DNA from: Rhodocyclaceae bacterium
Lineage (GTDB): Bacteria; Pseudomonadota; Gammaproteobacteria; Burkholderiales; Rhodocyclaceae
Assembly (NCBI GenBank): GCA_016721505.1
Contig: JADKHX010000001.1
Coordinates: forward strand, 491,175-555,174
Direction of reading: 5' to 3'
Length of the DNA stretch: 64,000 bases
Shown here: one piece after another, positions 32,044 to 41,880 of the stretch
How the letters are laid out: each line of letters opens with the position of its first letter
Position numbering within the stretch: the first letter of the stretch is position 1
The notes under the pieces: generated by a model
What the model saw: only the letters and a program-made list of their open reading frames with translations
The model's database searches: none
Told to the model about the DNA's origin: nothing
Program-made: the position numbers and the translations under genes

Positions 32044-33627
32044 CTAATTGGGTCGTAAATCCAGCGGCGCACTGGCACCACCGCGACGCACGAAGCTCAC
32101 CCGGAACAGACAACCACCGGCATCTCCTTCATGCAGCTCAACGCTAGCGCGATGACGATCGGCGATTTCCTGCACGATGGGCAGTCCCAAACCGCTACCA
32201 CTTTCCGCATTGCCCAGGACCCGATAAAAGCGCTCAAACACTTTGCTGCGTTCGGCCGGTGGAATGCCCGCGCCGGTGTCTTCGACTTCCAAAATAAAAA
32301 AATCCATAGCGCGTAACCGAACCGTCACGCGACCTCCGCGCGGCGTGTACTTGACGGCGTTGTCGATAAGATTGGAAAGCAGTTCGCGCAACAGCAAGGG
32401 CACACCTTCAGTCATGTGCGGCCATTCACCGCATTCAAATGCCAAATCAATTTCCTTGGCCATTGCCCGTTCGGCCCATTCAATGGTAACTGCACGCGCT
32501 AGCGCACGCAGGTCACATGGCTCGACGCGGTGCAGTTTGTCGTGGCTCGATTCGGTACGCGCCAAAGTCAGCAATTGCTTGGTCAAATGCGCTGCACGAT
32601 CAGTGCTCTGCGCGATTAAGCGCATGGATTTTTGCAAGCGCACTGGGTCATGCTCATCTGCGGCCAAGTCAGCCTGCATTTTCAAACCAGTGAGTGGTGT
32701 TCTAAGTTGATGTGCAGCGTCGGCAATGAAGCGTTGCTGCGCTTCCAGATTGACTTCGAGTCGGCGCATCATTTCATTTAGCGAGAGTAGCAAAGGTCGC
32801 ACTTCTTCCGGCGCTTGATCGGCCGCCAACGGCGACAAATCGCCGGGTCGTCGGCCGACGATGCGCTCACGCAAACGACGCAATGGTTGCAAACCGCGGG
32901 TGAGTCCGAGGTAAGACAAAATCGCCACCAAGGGTATCAAAGCAAATTGCGGCAACAAGACGCCGCGAATGATGCGTGATACCAAGGCTTCACGCTCATT
33001 TCGCGTTTCGGCCACTTGTATCACGATGATTTGTCCATCACGCTGCGCTCCCACTCGCACAGCACGGTACGCGATGCGCACCGCCTCACCACCAACGGTA
33101 TCGTCACGCATCAACACGTTCTTGCTCGGTGATGCCGATAGCTCGTAGGTGATAGGAATCTCAGCGGTGCCAATATCAAATGCCAATGGTATCGCGCTCG
33201 TCGTGCGATCTGTTAGGGTCGTCGTTGAAGACTCTGCGACAAATTCCGAACTTTGTGGCGCAAGTGAATTCTTATCTTTTTGCGGCGCACTGCTGATACG
33301 AAAAAAGCGGCTATCGACACCGTTGCCGGTCAGCATCAATTGCGTGGCATGCGGCAACTGATTCGGCATTGGCCACGTCGCGCTCTCGACAATTCGACTC
33401 ACTACCTGCACGGTTTCTATCAACGCTGCATCGTAAGGTTGATCGGCAATCTGATGCGCATAGTGGTTAGTCAGCGCAATCGAAATCGGCCACAGCAATA
33501 ACAGTGGCGCCAACATCCAATCGAGAATTTCAAGGAACAGTGAGTTCGGCTCATGTTCAACATTCGCCCCGGCAAAGAGGCTAGTCAGCGAACTGGGCCA
33601 GCGCAAAATTCGACCGCCCAACGACAT
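32044..33627 (-). CDS. TctE-type sensor histidine kinase
   Basis: This is a 527-residue inner-membrane kinase starting at ATG 33627. It has a first transmembrane helix (ILDWMLAPLLLLWPISIALT), a periplasmic 2CSK_N-like domain (about residues 60-215) and a second helix (GVLLPQFALIPLVAILSYLGL). These are followed by a HAMP-like linker, the H-box FIADAAHQLRTPLTGLK, an N-box LLSNLIDNAVKYTP and the G-boxes VEDTGAGIPP and GSGLGLPIV. TctE relatives sense tricarboxylates or other organic acids. The adjacent symporter suggests the signal is a transported carboxylate. Confidence 0.9.
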   Translation of the reverse strand: MSLGGRILRWPSSLTSLFAGANVEHEPNSLFLEILDWMLAPLLLLWPISIALTNHYAHQIADQPYDAALIETVQVVSRIVESATWPMPNQLPHATQLMLTGNGVDSRFFRISSAPQKDKNSLAPQSSEFVAESSTTTLTDRTTSAIPLAFDIGTAEIPITYELSASPSKNVLMRDDTVGGEAVRIAYRAVRVGAQRDGQIIVIQVAETRNEREALVSRIIRGVLLPQFALIPLVAILSYLGLTRGLQPLRRLRERIVGRRPGDLSPLAADQAPEEVRPLLLSLNEMMRRLEVNLEAQQRFIADAAHQLRTPLTGLKMQADLAADEHDPVRLQKSMRLIAQSTDRAAHLTKQLLTLARTESSHDKLHRVEPCDLRALARAVTIEWAERAMAKEIDLAFECGEWPHMTEGVPLLLRELLSNLIDNAVKYTPRGGRVTVRLRAMDFFILEVEDTGAGIPPAERSKVFERFYRVLGNAESGSGLGLPIVQEIADRHRASVELHEGDAGGCLFRVSFVRRGGASAPLDLRPN

Positions 33628-33631
33628 TGAG

Positions 33632-34318
33632 CTATTCCGTCGAACCGCCGGTAGCGGCAGGCTTTTGCAGGCAATAACCCAAACCACGCAGGGTCGTAAT
33701 CAAAACACCGCCCGGCTCCAGTTTTTTGCGCAAACGATGGATATAAACCTCGATCGCATTGGCACTGACTTCCTCGCCCCAGCCACATAACTGCTCGACC
33801 AATTGGTCTTTGCTAACCACGCGCCCGGCGCGCAGCAAAAGCACTTCGAGCAAGACCAGCTCGCGTGCCGAGAGCTCCAGTAGTTCGCCATTCATGCGCG
33901 CCACACGCTCGACCTGGCTGTAGCTCAGAGGCCCCACCGATATGCCAGTTGGATTACCCGTGCCACGCCGAACCAAGGCGCGAATCCTTGCTTCGAGTTC
34001 GGCCAAGGCGAAGGGCTTGGTCAGATAATCGTCTGCACCGGCATCAAGACCAGCCACGCGATCTTGCAGACCGTCTTGCGCTGTAAGGATAATTACCGGT
34101 ACCGCGTTTTTGCGTGCTCGCAGCCGGCGTAATACATCCAGCCCGGACATTTTTGGCAGGCCTAGGTCAAGCACCAACAAATCGAACTGCGCGCTAGCCA
34201 ATGCCGCATCTGCCTCGGTTCCGCTAGCCACGTGGTCAACCGCGCAACCGGATTTTCTCAACGCATGGACAAGGCCATCGGCAATCACGGGATCATCTTC
34301 GGCAATCAATATTCTCAT
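33632..34318 (-). CDS. OmpR-family response regulator (TctD/QseB-like)
   Basis: The 228-residue regulator has a receiver domain with the acidic pair AEDD, the phosphorylated Asp in LLVLDLGLPKMSG (about residue 51), Thr in IILTAQD and Lys in YLTKPF. A winged-helix domain with ELSARELVLLEVLLLRAGRVVSKDQL and the DNA helix NAIEVYIHRLRKKLE follows. It ends four bases before the kinase gene start. It is divergent from pepF across 172 bp. It is a candidate for binding the phased repeats upstream of the first symporter. Confidence 0.93.
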   Translation of the reverse strand: MRILIAEDDPVIADGLVHALRKSGCAVDHVASGTEADAALASAQFDLLVLDLGLPKMSGLDVLRRLRARKNAVPVIILTAQDGLQDRVAGLDAGADDYLTKPFALAELEARIRALVRRGTGNPTGISVGPLSYSQVERVARMNGELLELSARELVLLEVLLLRAGRVVSKDQLVEQLCGWGEEVSANAIEVYIHRLRKKLEPGGVLITTLRGLGYCLQKPAATGGSTE

Positions 34319-34490
34319 GAGCGCTTCATACCTTTGGCAGGAGTTCGCTTGATTCTAAGTGAATGTCGGCCAGTCGTTGCAAATGGCGGTTAGGTTTGCT
34401 GGCCAGTTTTTCTCAATTTCGTCTGCGTTAATATTCGCCATCGCTCTAATCGAGCACCGAACAATTAAAAATAGTTGAGGAGTTAAGACA

Positions 34491-36392
34491 ATGAAAAATA
34501 TGACTCGTACTTGTATTGCGGCGGCAATTTCGCTGGCTGTGTGGAGCAATGCCTTTGCGCTTGGCGCGGCAAAGCCCGAGACGCGCAATCGCGCGGAAAT
34601 TCCCGCCGAATATCGTTGGGACTTCTCGTTAATCTATCCCAACTGGGAAGCATGGGAAGCCGGAATGAAGGAGCTTGATAGCAAGATTGACGGCATTGCG
34701 AAATTGGAGGGGACATTAAAAAAGGGCCCTGCCGCAGTGCTCACTTTTTATCAAACCAGCGATGAGATTGGAAAGTTGTTGGAACGCACACACGCTTATC
34801 CGCGTTTGCAACGCGATGTCGATACGCGCAATCAGGAAATCTCCGGCAAGTATCAGCGCGTCAATACCCTGGTGGCCAAACTCGGCACTGCCACTGCATG
34901 GGCGACACCGGAATTACTCACCATACCCGAGGCGACGATGAAAGGGTGGATTGCAAAGACACCCGGGTTGAAAGTGTATGCATTCCCGATATTGGATAGT
35001 TATCGTCAGCAAAAACATGTGCTCGACGACAAAGGCGAAAAGCTGATGTCGCTATCGGCGCGTTTTTCCGGCACGCCACAAGCGACGTTTCAAGAGCTAT
35101 CAACATCCGACATCAAGTTTCCCAAAGTGACTTTGTCGGATGGCAAGGAAGTCACGCTCACCCCGGGCAACTATCAAGGACTGTTGTCGACCAACTACAA
35201 CCAAGCCGATCGCGCAAAGGCGTTTGAGGCATACCTCAATACCTATGCCGCGACCACCAACACCTACGCCGCGATATACAACGGCATCATGCAGCGTGGT
35301 TGGTTCAAAGCGCAGGCGCGCAAGTACCCAACGACGCTGGAGGCAGCGCTCGACGGTAATGACATTCCGCCATCCGTGGTAACGACGCTGATCGACGCGG
35401 TTCGCAATGGCACCAAACCTTTGCAACGCTATATGAACTTGCGCAAAAAATTGCTCAAGCTCGACACCTATCATTTGTATGATGGATCAATCCCGATTTA
35501 CAAGACCGACAAGACTTTTCCATTCGCCGATTCACGTGATATGGCCATCGCTTCGGTCGCGCCGCTAGGCGCGGACTATGCGGCGAAATACAAAAAATAT
35601 ATGACCGGCAAGCAAGTCGACGTCTATGAAAATGATGGCAAGAGCTCCGGTGCTTATGTCAGCCCGGTGTATGGTGTTGGTCCGTATTTAAAGTTGAATC
35701 ACAACGATACCCAAGGCGGCATGTTCACATTGGCACACGAAGGTGGCCACGCGATGCACACAATATTGGCGATGGAAAATCAACCCTACATCACCGCCGA
35801 TTACACGATTTTTGTGGCCGAAGTCGCTTCCACAATTAATGAGCGATTCCTGTTGAATCAACTCCTGCGGACCACCACCGATCCGAAGGAGCGCTTCTTG
35901 CTATTGCAGCATGCAGTTGATTCTATCGTCGGTACTTTCTATACCCAAGTTCTGTTTGCTGACTTCGAACTCCAAGCGCATAAATTGGTTGAACAAGGCA
36001 AACCGATTACGGCGCAGGTGCTCAACGGAATTTATCTTGGTTTGCTCAAAGACTATTACGGCGACTCGGTGGCGACAGATGATTTGTACAAATACACCTG
36101 GTCGCGCATTCCACATTTCTTTAATTCGCCTTACTACGTGTACCAGTACGCCACTTGCTTTGCCTCGTCAGCCAAGCTCTATAAAGACATGACGACAAGC
36201 GATGCCAAAGCCAACGCAGCGGCGACTGAGCGCTATTTGAATCTGCTCAAAAGTGGCGGCAACGATCACCCGATGAAGCAATTGCAAAAAGCCGGTGTCG
36301 ATCTGAGCAAACGTGAAACCATACAAGCGGTGATTGATCAGATGAACGAACTGGTCTCGCAAATGGAAGTTGAGGCGGCGAAGATTAATTAG
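34491..36392 (+). CDS. M3-family oligoendopeptidase F-like metallopeptidase, exported
   Basis: The 633-residue zinc peptidase has an N-terminal signal peptide (TCIAAAISLAVWSNAFA). The M3 fold shows the active-site motif FTLAHEGGHAMHT (HEGGH) near residue 420 and a downstream glutamate region VAEVASTINERFL. GAGGAG lies nine bases before ATG 34491. M3 peptidases cut short peptides; the signal peptide puts this one in the periplasm, whereas typical PepF is cytoplasmic. It stands alone, followed by an SR-derived hairpin. Confidence 0.92.
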   Translation: MKNMTRTCIAAAISLAVWSNAFALGAAKPETRNRAEIPAEYRWDFSLIYPNWEAWEAGMKELDSKIDGIAKLEGTLKKGPAAVLTFYQTSDEIGKLLERTHAYPRLQRDVDTRNQEISGKYQRVNTLVAKLGTATAWATPELLTIPEATMKGWIAKTPGLKVYAFPILDSYRQQKHVLDDKGEKLMSLSARFSGTPQATFQELSTSDIKFPKVTLSDGKEVTLTPGNYQGLLSTNYNQADRAKAFEAYLNTYAATTNTYAAIYNGIMQRGWFKAQARKYPTTLEAALDGNDIPPSVVTTLIDAVRNGTKPLQRYMNLRKKLLKLDTYHLYDGSIPIYKTDKTFPFADSRDMAIASVAPLGADYAAKYKKYMTGKQVDVYENDGKSSGAYVSPVYGVGPYLKLNHNDTQGGMFTLAHEGGHAMHTILAMENQPYITADYTIFVAEVASTINERFLLNQLLRTTTDPKERFLLLQHAVDSIVGTFYTQVLFADFELQAHKLVEQGKPITAQVLNGIYLGLLKDYYGDSVATDDLYKYTWSRIPHFFNSPYYVYQYATCFASSAKLYKDMTTSDAKANAAATERYLNLLKSGGNDHPMKQLQKAGVDLSKRETIQAVIDQMNELVSQMEVEAAKIN

Positions 36393-36401
36393 ATTGCTGC
36401 G

Positions 36402-36444
36402 CAACGGCGTGTCACCAGCACCAACTGGCGAGATGGTGCTGGTG
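36402..36444. repeat. SR copy 10 extended to a 10-bp hairpin after pepF
   Basis: The minus-orientation SR (36402-36430) is followed by GATGGTGCTGGTG. CACCAGCACC (36413-36422) and GGTGCTGGTG (36435-36444) are perfectly complementary with a 12-base loop. It may be two partial SR copies in inverted order. It could serve as pepF's terminator, though there is no U-run. Confidence 0.8.
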
Positions 36445-36632
36445 AAATGAGAAAGCCTCATAAGTTTGGCGACGGTCATCGTTGCCTGAATGTTCCGCAA
36501 CTATCTCGCAACAAATCTTTACCTTGCTGAAACACAATCCTTGCAACGTTCCGCCCACAATGAGTGGCGTGTTCAGCGATTTTTGGTTTGGTGGTCACGC
36601 GGCGCACAGCACTTTATCGACGAGGAGCTTTG

Positions 36633-38342
36633 ATGCACGCATTGACCATAGAGACAACCGACGACTCGACATCCAACCCGCTTGATGAACAGCGACCGAT
36701 CATGCTTGGTCTTGCTGCCGGGTTGGCTCCACTGGCACTGACGGCATGTGGCGGCGGTGGGTCGGGGTCCACGGCGACCGTAGCTACTACGCCCCCTCCT
36801 CCCGTTGTTTCTACTGGGCCAACTCGCGTTCAGGCCGCACGATTTTTGGCGCAGGCCTCGTTGTCCAGCACAGCGGCTGAAATCACTCAGGTTCAGACCC
36901 TAGGCTACAGCGCTTGGCTGGATCAACAAATGGCGCTACCGCGCAGTTCAAGCAATGTCGCATGGCTGCGCAGCAAAGGGCTAGACAATGTGGCGTACAA
37001 GAATAGCCAAGTTGGCGCGGATCAAATGCTGTGGCGCAAACTGCTTGCTAGTCCTGATCCGCTGCGTCAGCGGGTGACGCTCGCGCTCTCGGAAATCATC
37101 GTGGTTTCGGTCGCCGGCATCGCCAACACACCTTTTCGCCAGTTTGCCGCCGCCGCGTTTATGGACATTCTCGAGGCCAACGCATTTGGTGATTACCGGA
37201 CACTACTCGAACAAGTGTCGACTAGCGTCGCCATGGGTGGCTACCTTACCTATAAGGGCAATGTGAAGGCCAACGCCAGCACCGGTAGCTTGCCCGACGA
37301 AAACTATGCCCGCGAGGTGATGCAACTTTTTTCTGTCGGCCTCGCCCAACTCAATCAGGATGGCAGCGTCAAACTCAGTAGCAATGGACAGCCATTGGAA
37401 ACCTACGTGCAGGACGACGTCAGCCAGTTGGCACGGGTGTTCACCGGATGGAATGTTGATATTGCAGTCGGCACCAACGATGACCCCAACCGGATTGTGA
37501 TCCCCATGGTGCAATATGCCAGCCGCCATGAGTTGGGCACCAAGAGCTTTTTAGGTACCGTGATACCGGCCAACACTGATGGCGTGAATAGTCTGCGCAT
37601 TGCGCTCGATACCCTGATGGCGCACCCGAACATGGGGCCATTTATCGGTCGCCAGCTAATCCAGCGACTGGTCACCAGCCAGCCGAGCGCGGCCTACGTG
37701 AGTCGGGTCGCCGCAACCTTTAACAACAACGGATCGGGTGTCAAAGGCGATCTTCGCGCCGTGTTGCGTGCAGTGTTGCTGGACACCGAGGCGCGCGCTG
37801 ATGCGTCCGTCACAGACCCGACTTTCGGCAAGTTGCGCGAACCGATGATCCGTTTTATCCAGTGGGCGCGAACCTTCAGTGTCACCGATCCGACGGACGA
37901 ATGGAAGATCGGCGACCTCACCGACCCGGCCACCAAACTTGGTCAAAGTCCATTACGTTCGCCATCCGTATTCAATTTCTTCCGCCCTGGTTATGTGCCG
38001 CCGAATAGTCCGATCGGTGCACGAACTGCACCGGAATTTCAGATCACCACCGAATCGTCGGTGGCGGGCTACGTCAACTTTATGCAAGGCGCAATCAGCA
38101 ACGGCGTATCCGGCCTCAGGGCTGACTACACCTCGATCAGGACAGTAGTCAGCGACTCAGCGGCGCTACTGGCTGAGCTAAATGTCGTATTGGCTGCCGG
38201 GCAGTTGTCTGCCGCAACATTGGCATCGCTGAAATCTGCCTTGGATAGCATCAGTGTCGCCACCACCGCTGGCAGCAACAACCGACTCTACGCCGCGATA
38301 ACACTGGTCATGGCCAGCCCCGAATACATTGCCCTTAAGTGA
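36633..38342 (+). CDS. DUF1800 family protein
   Basis: This is a 569-residue protein from ATG 36633 (GAGGAG nine bases upstream). A hydrophobic segment IMLGLAAGLAPLALTACGGGGSGS looks like a signal or lipoprotein leader with a cysteine in TACGGGG. The DUF1800 domain follows, with ARFLAQASLSSTAAEI, ENYAREVMQLFSVGL, FTGWN and LREPMIRFIQWARTF. DUF1800 and DUF1501 genes are almost always paired, as here (10 bp apart). The role of the pair is not established; secreted or envelope location is likely. Confidence 0.9.
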   Translation: MHALTIETTDDSTSNPLDEQRPIMLGLAAGLAPLALTACGGGGSGSTATVATTPPPPVVSTGPTRVQAARFLAQASLSSTAAEITQVQTLGYSAWLDQQMALPRSSSNVAWLRSKGLDNVAYKNSQVGADQMLWRKLLASPDPLRQRVTLALSEIIVVSVAGIANTPFRQFAAAAFMDILEANAFGDYRTLLEQVSTSVAMGGYLTYKGNVKANASTGSLPDENYAREVMQLFSVGLAQLNQDGSVKLSSNGQPLETYVQDDVSQLARVFTGWNVDIAVGTNDDPNRIVIPMVQYASRHELGTKSFLGTVIPANTDGVNSLRIALDTLMAHPNMGPFIGRQLIQRLVTSQPSAAYVSRVAATFNNNGSGVKGDLRAVLRAVLLDTEARADASVTDPTFGKLREPMIRFIQWARTFSVTDPTDEWKIGDLTDPATKLGQSPLRSPSVFNFFRPGYVPPNSPIGARTAPEFQITTESSVAGYVNFMQGAISNGVSGLRADYTSIRTVVSDSAALLAELNVVLAAGQLSAATLASLKSALDSISVATTAGSNNRLYAAITLVMASPEYIALK

Positions 38343-38352
38343 GGAATTTGCC

Positions 38353-39726
38353 ATGATCATTCAGCCCTCTCGTCGCGAATTTCTCAAACGTGCATCGGTC
38401 TTGTCTTTGAGCGGCGTTGCGGCGCCGTTTGCGATGAACCTGGCGATGCTTGGCGAAGCTGCCGCCGCCAACGCCACAGGCTACAAAGCGCTGGTCTGCG
38501 TGTTCCTCTACGGCGGAAACGATTACGCAAATACAGTGGTTCCCTACGATGCCGCCAGCTATGCGCTATACAGCGGCCAACGATCAGCAATCGCGCTGGC
38601 AAGGCAAAGCCTGGCAGCCACAGTGCTCAATCCAAGCACGGCACTGCCCAATGGCCGCGAGTACGCGCTTGCTCCTCAACTCTCGGGATTGGTGCCGATC
38701 TTTGATGCCTCCAAAATGGCGGTGATGCTTAACATCGGAACTTTGATTCAACCGACGACCAAGGCACAGTACTTGGCCAAGAGCGTACCGCTACCGCCAA
38801 AATTGTTCTCGCACAACGACCAGCAGTCAATCTGGCAATCATCGGCACCCGAAGGCTCAACCTCTGGTTGGGGTGGTCGCATGGGCGACTTGTTTGCCGC
38901 CAGCAATGGCAATTCCACCTTCACTTGTGTCAGCGCGGCAGGCAATGCGGTATTTCTGTCCGGCCAGAGTGCAGTGCAATACCAGGTCACCTCGAACGGC
39001 TCTGTTCCTTTGGCGGCGATCAAGAGCCCTCTGTTCGGCTCGGCGGCCTGCACCGATGCACTGCGCACCATGATTACTGCGCCGCGCACACATCTGTTCG
39101 AAGCAGAGCACACCCGCATCATGAAGCGTTCAATTGATGCCGACAGTCAACTTACCCTAGCACTCGCCGGCAACACGCCATTGACTACCGTTTTTCCTTC
39201 CGGCAACAGTCTGGCGTCCCAGCTGAATATGGTGGCGCGAATGATTGCCGCGCGCAACAACCTGGGTGCCAAGCGTCAGGTTTTCTTCGTTTCACTTGGC
39301 GGCTTCGATACCCATGATGGCCTCACCGACGACCACCCGGCATTGCTGGCGCAAGTGGGACCTGCGCTCGCCGCTTTCTATGCGGCCACCTCCGAATTGG
39401 GCGTAGCGAATGAGGTGACCACCTTCACCGCTTCGGACTTCGGCCGCACGCTAACTACCGACGGCGATGGCTCCGACCATGGCTGGGGCAGCATGCACTT
39501 TGTGATCGGCGGTGCCGTCCGCGGAAAGTCGTTCTACGGCACAGCACCAGCGATTGCCAACAACGGGCCTGATGATGTTGGGCAGGGTCGATTGCTGCCG
39601 GCGATCTCTGTCGACCAATTCGGCGCTACGCTGGGCAGCTGGTTCGGCGTCAGTGACAGCGAACTGGCGACTGTCATGCCAAATCTAGCGAACTACAGCA
39701 CGCGCAATCTAGGATTTCTGGCCTGA
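38353..39726 (+). CDS. DUF1501 family protein (Tat-exported, sulfatase-like fold)
   Basis: The 457-residue protein starts at ATG 38353, after GAGGAA. It has a twin-arginine signal, SRREFLKRASVLSLSGVAAP. The DUF1501 domain shows LVCVFLYGGNDYANTVVPYD, SHNDQQSIWQ, SLGGFDTHDGL and FTASDFGRTLTTDGDGSDHGWG, residues that resemble an alkaline phosphatase/sulfatase metal site. It is translated with the upstream DUF1800 gene. Confidence 0.92.
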   Translation: MIIQPSRREFLKRASVLSLSGVAAPFAMNLAMLGEAAAANATGYKALVCVFLYGGNDYANTVVPYDAASYALYSGQRSAIALARQSLAATVLNPSTALPNGREYALAPQLSGLVPIFDASKMAVMLNIGTLIQPTTKAQYLAKSVPLPPKLFSHNDQQSIWQSSAPEGSTSGWGGRMGDLFAASNGNSTFTCVSAAGNAVFLSGQSAVQYQVTSNGSVPLAAIKSPLFGSAACTDALRTMITAPRTHLFEAEHTRIMKRSIDADSQLTLALAGNTPLTTVFPSGNSLASQLNMVARMIAARNNLGAKRQVFFVSLGGFDTHDGLTDDHPALLAQVGPALAAFYAATSELGVANEVTTFTASDFGRTLTTDGDGSDHGWGSMHFVIGGAVRGKSFYGTAPAIANNGPDDVGQGRLLPAISVDQFGATLGSWFGVSDSELATVMPNLANYSTRNLGFLA

Positions 39727-39770
39727 GGCAATGCCTGACAACTCGTGAATGGCAAATTCTGACTTGAAGC

Positions 39771-41627
39771 TCAATTCAGTGAACCCGCCAGCACTACGCG
39801 GTTTCTTCCGTCAGTTTTGGCGCTGTACAAAGCTTTGTCGGCAGCACCAATGAGATCGTCAGCGGTGATGCCGTCACGTGGAATGATGCTGGCAATACCG
39901 ATGCTGATGGTGACATTTCCGTAAGCCGAATCTGCGTGAGTCAGCAACAACGCATCGACCGTTTCACAGGCACGCACAGCCATGTTGTAGGCTCTTTCAC
40001 CATTGGTGGTAGGAGCAATGAAGGCGAATTCTTCGCCGCCATAGCGCGCGACCAAATCACCAGCACGGCCAATACTGGCGCTCAAGGACAAGGCCACACG
40101 GCGCAGACATTCGTCGCCCGCTTGGTGTCCATACCGGTCATTGAATTTCTTGAACCAATCCACATCAACCATCGCTAAAGCCAAGGGCTGACCGAGGCGC
40201 TTGGCGCGCTCCCATTCGCTTGCCAACACAGCATCGAAGCGACGTCGATTGGCAATGCCGGTGAGACTGTCCGTGGTACTCATCGCTTCGAGTTTCTGAT
40301 TCAATTCGTTCAATTCAAGGGTGCGTTGGCTCACCTTACTTTCCAGCATTAGTTCGGAATCCTGTAAGCGCGCAATCATTTCATTTTTGGCCTGTAGGGC
40401 ATCGGCTTGCACTTGTTGATTTTCCCGGCGCAAGGCGTTGTATCGGTCAGCCAGTGCAAACGACAACAGCAGCATTTCAATTGCCGAACCAATTTGCGCG
40501 CCATCGGCAGTGAATACATTGGTCGGCACCAAGCCGAGATTGCGCATGTGCGCCAGCGCAACGCCCACGAAAATCACGGCAAATGCGGCAAGAAAATAGT
40601 AGCCGCTACGCTGACGTTTCATCGTGAAAATAACTCCGGTAAGCAGCAAAAAAACGGCAGTCATACCGCTGATCGCGGCAAAGATCGGCGTGAATGCTTC
40701 AAACCAAAGCAGCAAGGCAAAAAATGCCAGGCTGTTGGCGGCGATAAAAAAACTGATCAGCAAGTCGATCATCGGGACCGTTGGTTTTGTATTCAAAACC
40801 CGGCGGGTGAACAGCAGAATCGCTACACCAGCAATGCAAGAAAAAATATTGGTGGCGCTCATCGACAGGCGCGGATGATCACCCCAAATGAACTCCTGGC
40901 CGAGACCACCATAGCCGGCCAAAGCCATCGAAACACTGAGCGCGAACAGCACGTAGAACAGATAGCTCGCATCTCGCAGGGCATAGAAAAGCATCAGGTT
41001 GTACAGCGCCAGCCCCAGCACAATACCGAAGTACATGGCTTGCACCGAATAGCTCGCGTGTTCATAACCTACAAATGCGGCCTCATCCCAAATGCGTGCA
41101 GGAATATGCAACGAGTTGGCTGATTCAACCCGGATAAAAATCGTCTGCTCGGTGTTGGCAGGAACCGAGAACGGTAGCACGATGAAGCGACTCCGATGTG
41201 GTTGTGTGGCAACCGGACGTGCATAGCCAAGCGCGGTGAGCTGGAAACCGGTCATTGATGGTTGGTAGAAATCTACCTTCGCGAGTAAAGCGTAAGCAAT
41301 CTCAAACACACGCTCAACGGCGTGATCACTAGTATTTTTTACGCGCAGACTTAGCCATATCGCGTTGTCAGTGTAGGCAAATCCGAGCGCACTGCCATTG
41401 CTCAAACTGGGTATAAATTTACCTGCCATACGCGGCGCTGCCACATCAGCGATTGTTAGATCCTTGCTACTGTCGATCAACACGCCAAAGTACTCAGTCA
41501 GCCGGATAGGTTCGTCAGTTTTTTGCGCCACATCCACAGAGCGCTCCGCCGCGCTGGCAACGCACACACATAGCACGATGCTCAACAAGGTGCTGAATAA
41601 GTGCCGCGTGAATATGCCGAATGTCAT
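39771..41627 (-). CDS. 7TMR-DISM diguanylate cyclase
   Basis: This is a 618-residue inner-membrane protein. It has a signal peptide, then a periplasmic 7TMR-DISM extracellular sensor (about residues 40-185), seven transmembrane helices (about 195-390), a short coiled coil (ENQQVQADALQAKNEMIARLQDSELM) and a GGDEF domain with RYGGEEFAFI (GGEEF active site). The RxxD inhibitory site is not clear to me. It should make cyclic di-GMP in response to an external, possibly carbohydrate-like, ligand. It is convergent with the DUF1501 gene. Confidence 0.92.
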   Translation of the reverse strand: MTFGIFTRHLFSTLLSIVLCVCVASAAERSVDVAQKTDEPIRLTEYFGVLIDSSKDLTIADVAAPRMAGKFIPSLSNGSALGFAYTDNAIWLSLRVKNTSDHAVERVFEIAYALLAKVDFYQPSMTGFQLTALGYARPVATQPHRSRFIVLPFSVPANTEQTIFIRVESANSLHIPARIWDEAAFVGYEHASYSVQAMYFGIVLGLALYNLMLFYALRDASYLFYVLFALSVSMALAGYGGLGQEFIWGDHPRLSMSATNIFSCIAGVAILLFTRRVLNTKPTVPMIDLLISFFIAANSLAFFALLLWFEAFTPIFAAISGMTAVFLLLTGVIFTMKRQRSGYYFLAAFAVIFVGVALAHMRNLGLVPTNVFTADGAQIGSAIEMLLLSFALADRYNALRRENQQVQADALQAKNEMIARLQDSELMLESKVSQRTLELNELNQKLEAMSTTDSLTGIANRRRFDAVLASEWERAKRLGQPLALAMVDVDWFKKFNDRYGHQAGDECLRRVALSLSASIGRAGDLVARYGGEEFAFIAPTTNGERAYNMAVRACETVDALLLTHADSAYGNVTISIGIASIIPRDGITADDLIGAADKALYSAKTDGRNRVVLAGSLN

Positions 41628-41787
41628 TGTGATTTTTTCCCAAGGAAACCTGAACAGCTTACCCGAGGACTGCTAGAGAGATGGCGCATTGAACCAACAT
41701 TATTGGTTTCGAAACTTCTCCATACCACGGTTTTCTGAGTCAGATTGGATGCCCGCAACACTGAAGTAATTTCACGGCATTCGTGTG

Positions 41788-41815
41788 ACAGCGTCTGGCC
41801 AGCACCAACTGGCGA
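41788..41815 (-). repeat. SR copy 11
   Basis: Minus strand: GCCAGTTGGTGCTGGC, a perfect 5-bp stem, then CAGACGCTGT (right end with T for C). It lies between the cyclase start and a terminator. Confidence 0.85.
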
Positions 41816-41829
41816 AACGCGAACCAAAA

Positions 41830-41860
41830 AAATCCTGACGCTTGACCTGCGTCAGGATTT
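41830..41860. terminator. Bidirectional intrinsic terminator
   Basis: AAATCCTGACGC and GCGTCAGGATTT form a 12-bp stem with a 7-base loop. It ends the minus-strand gene at 41881-42414. Confidence 0.88.
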
Positions 41861-41880
41861 CTTGGCGGTGAAGGTAAGCA

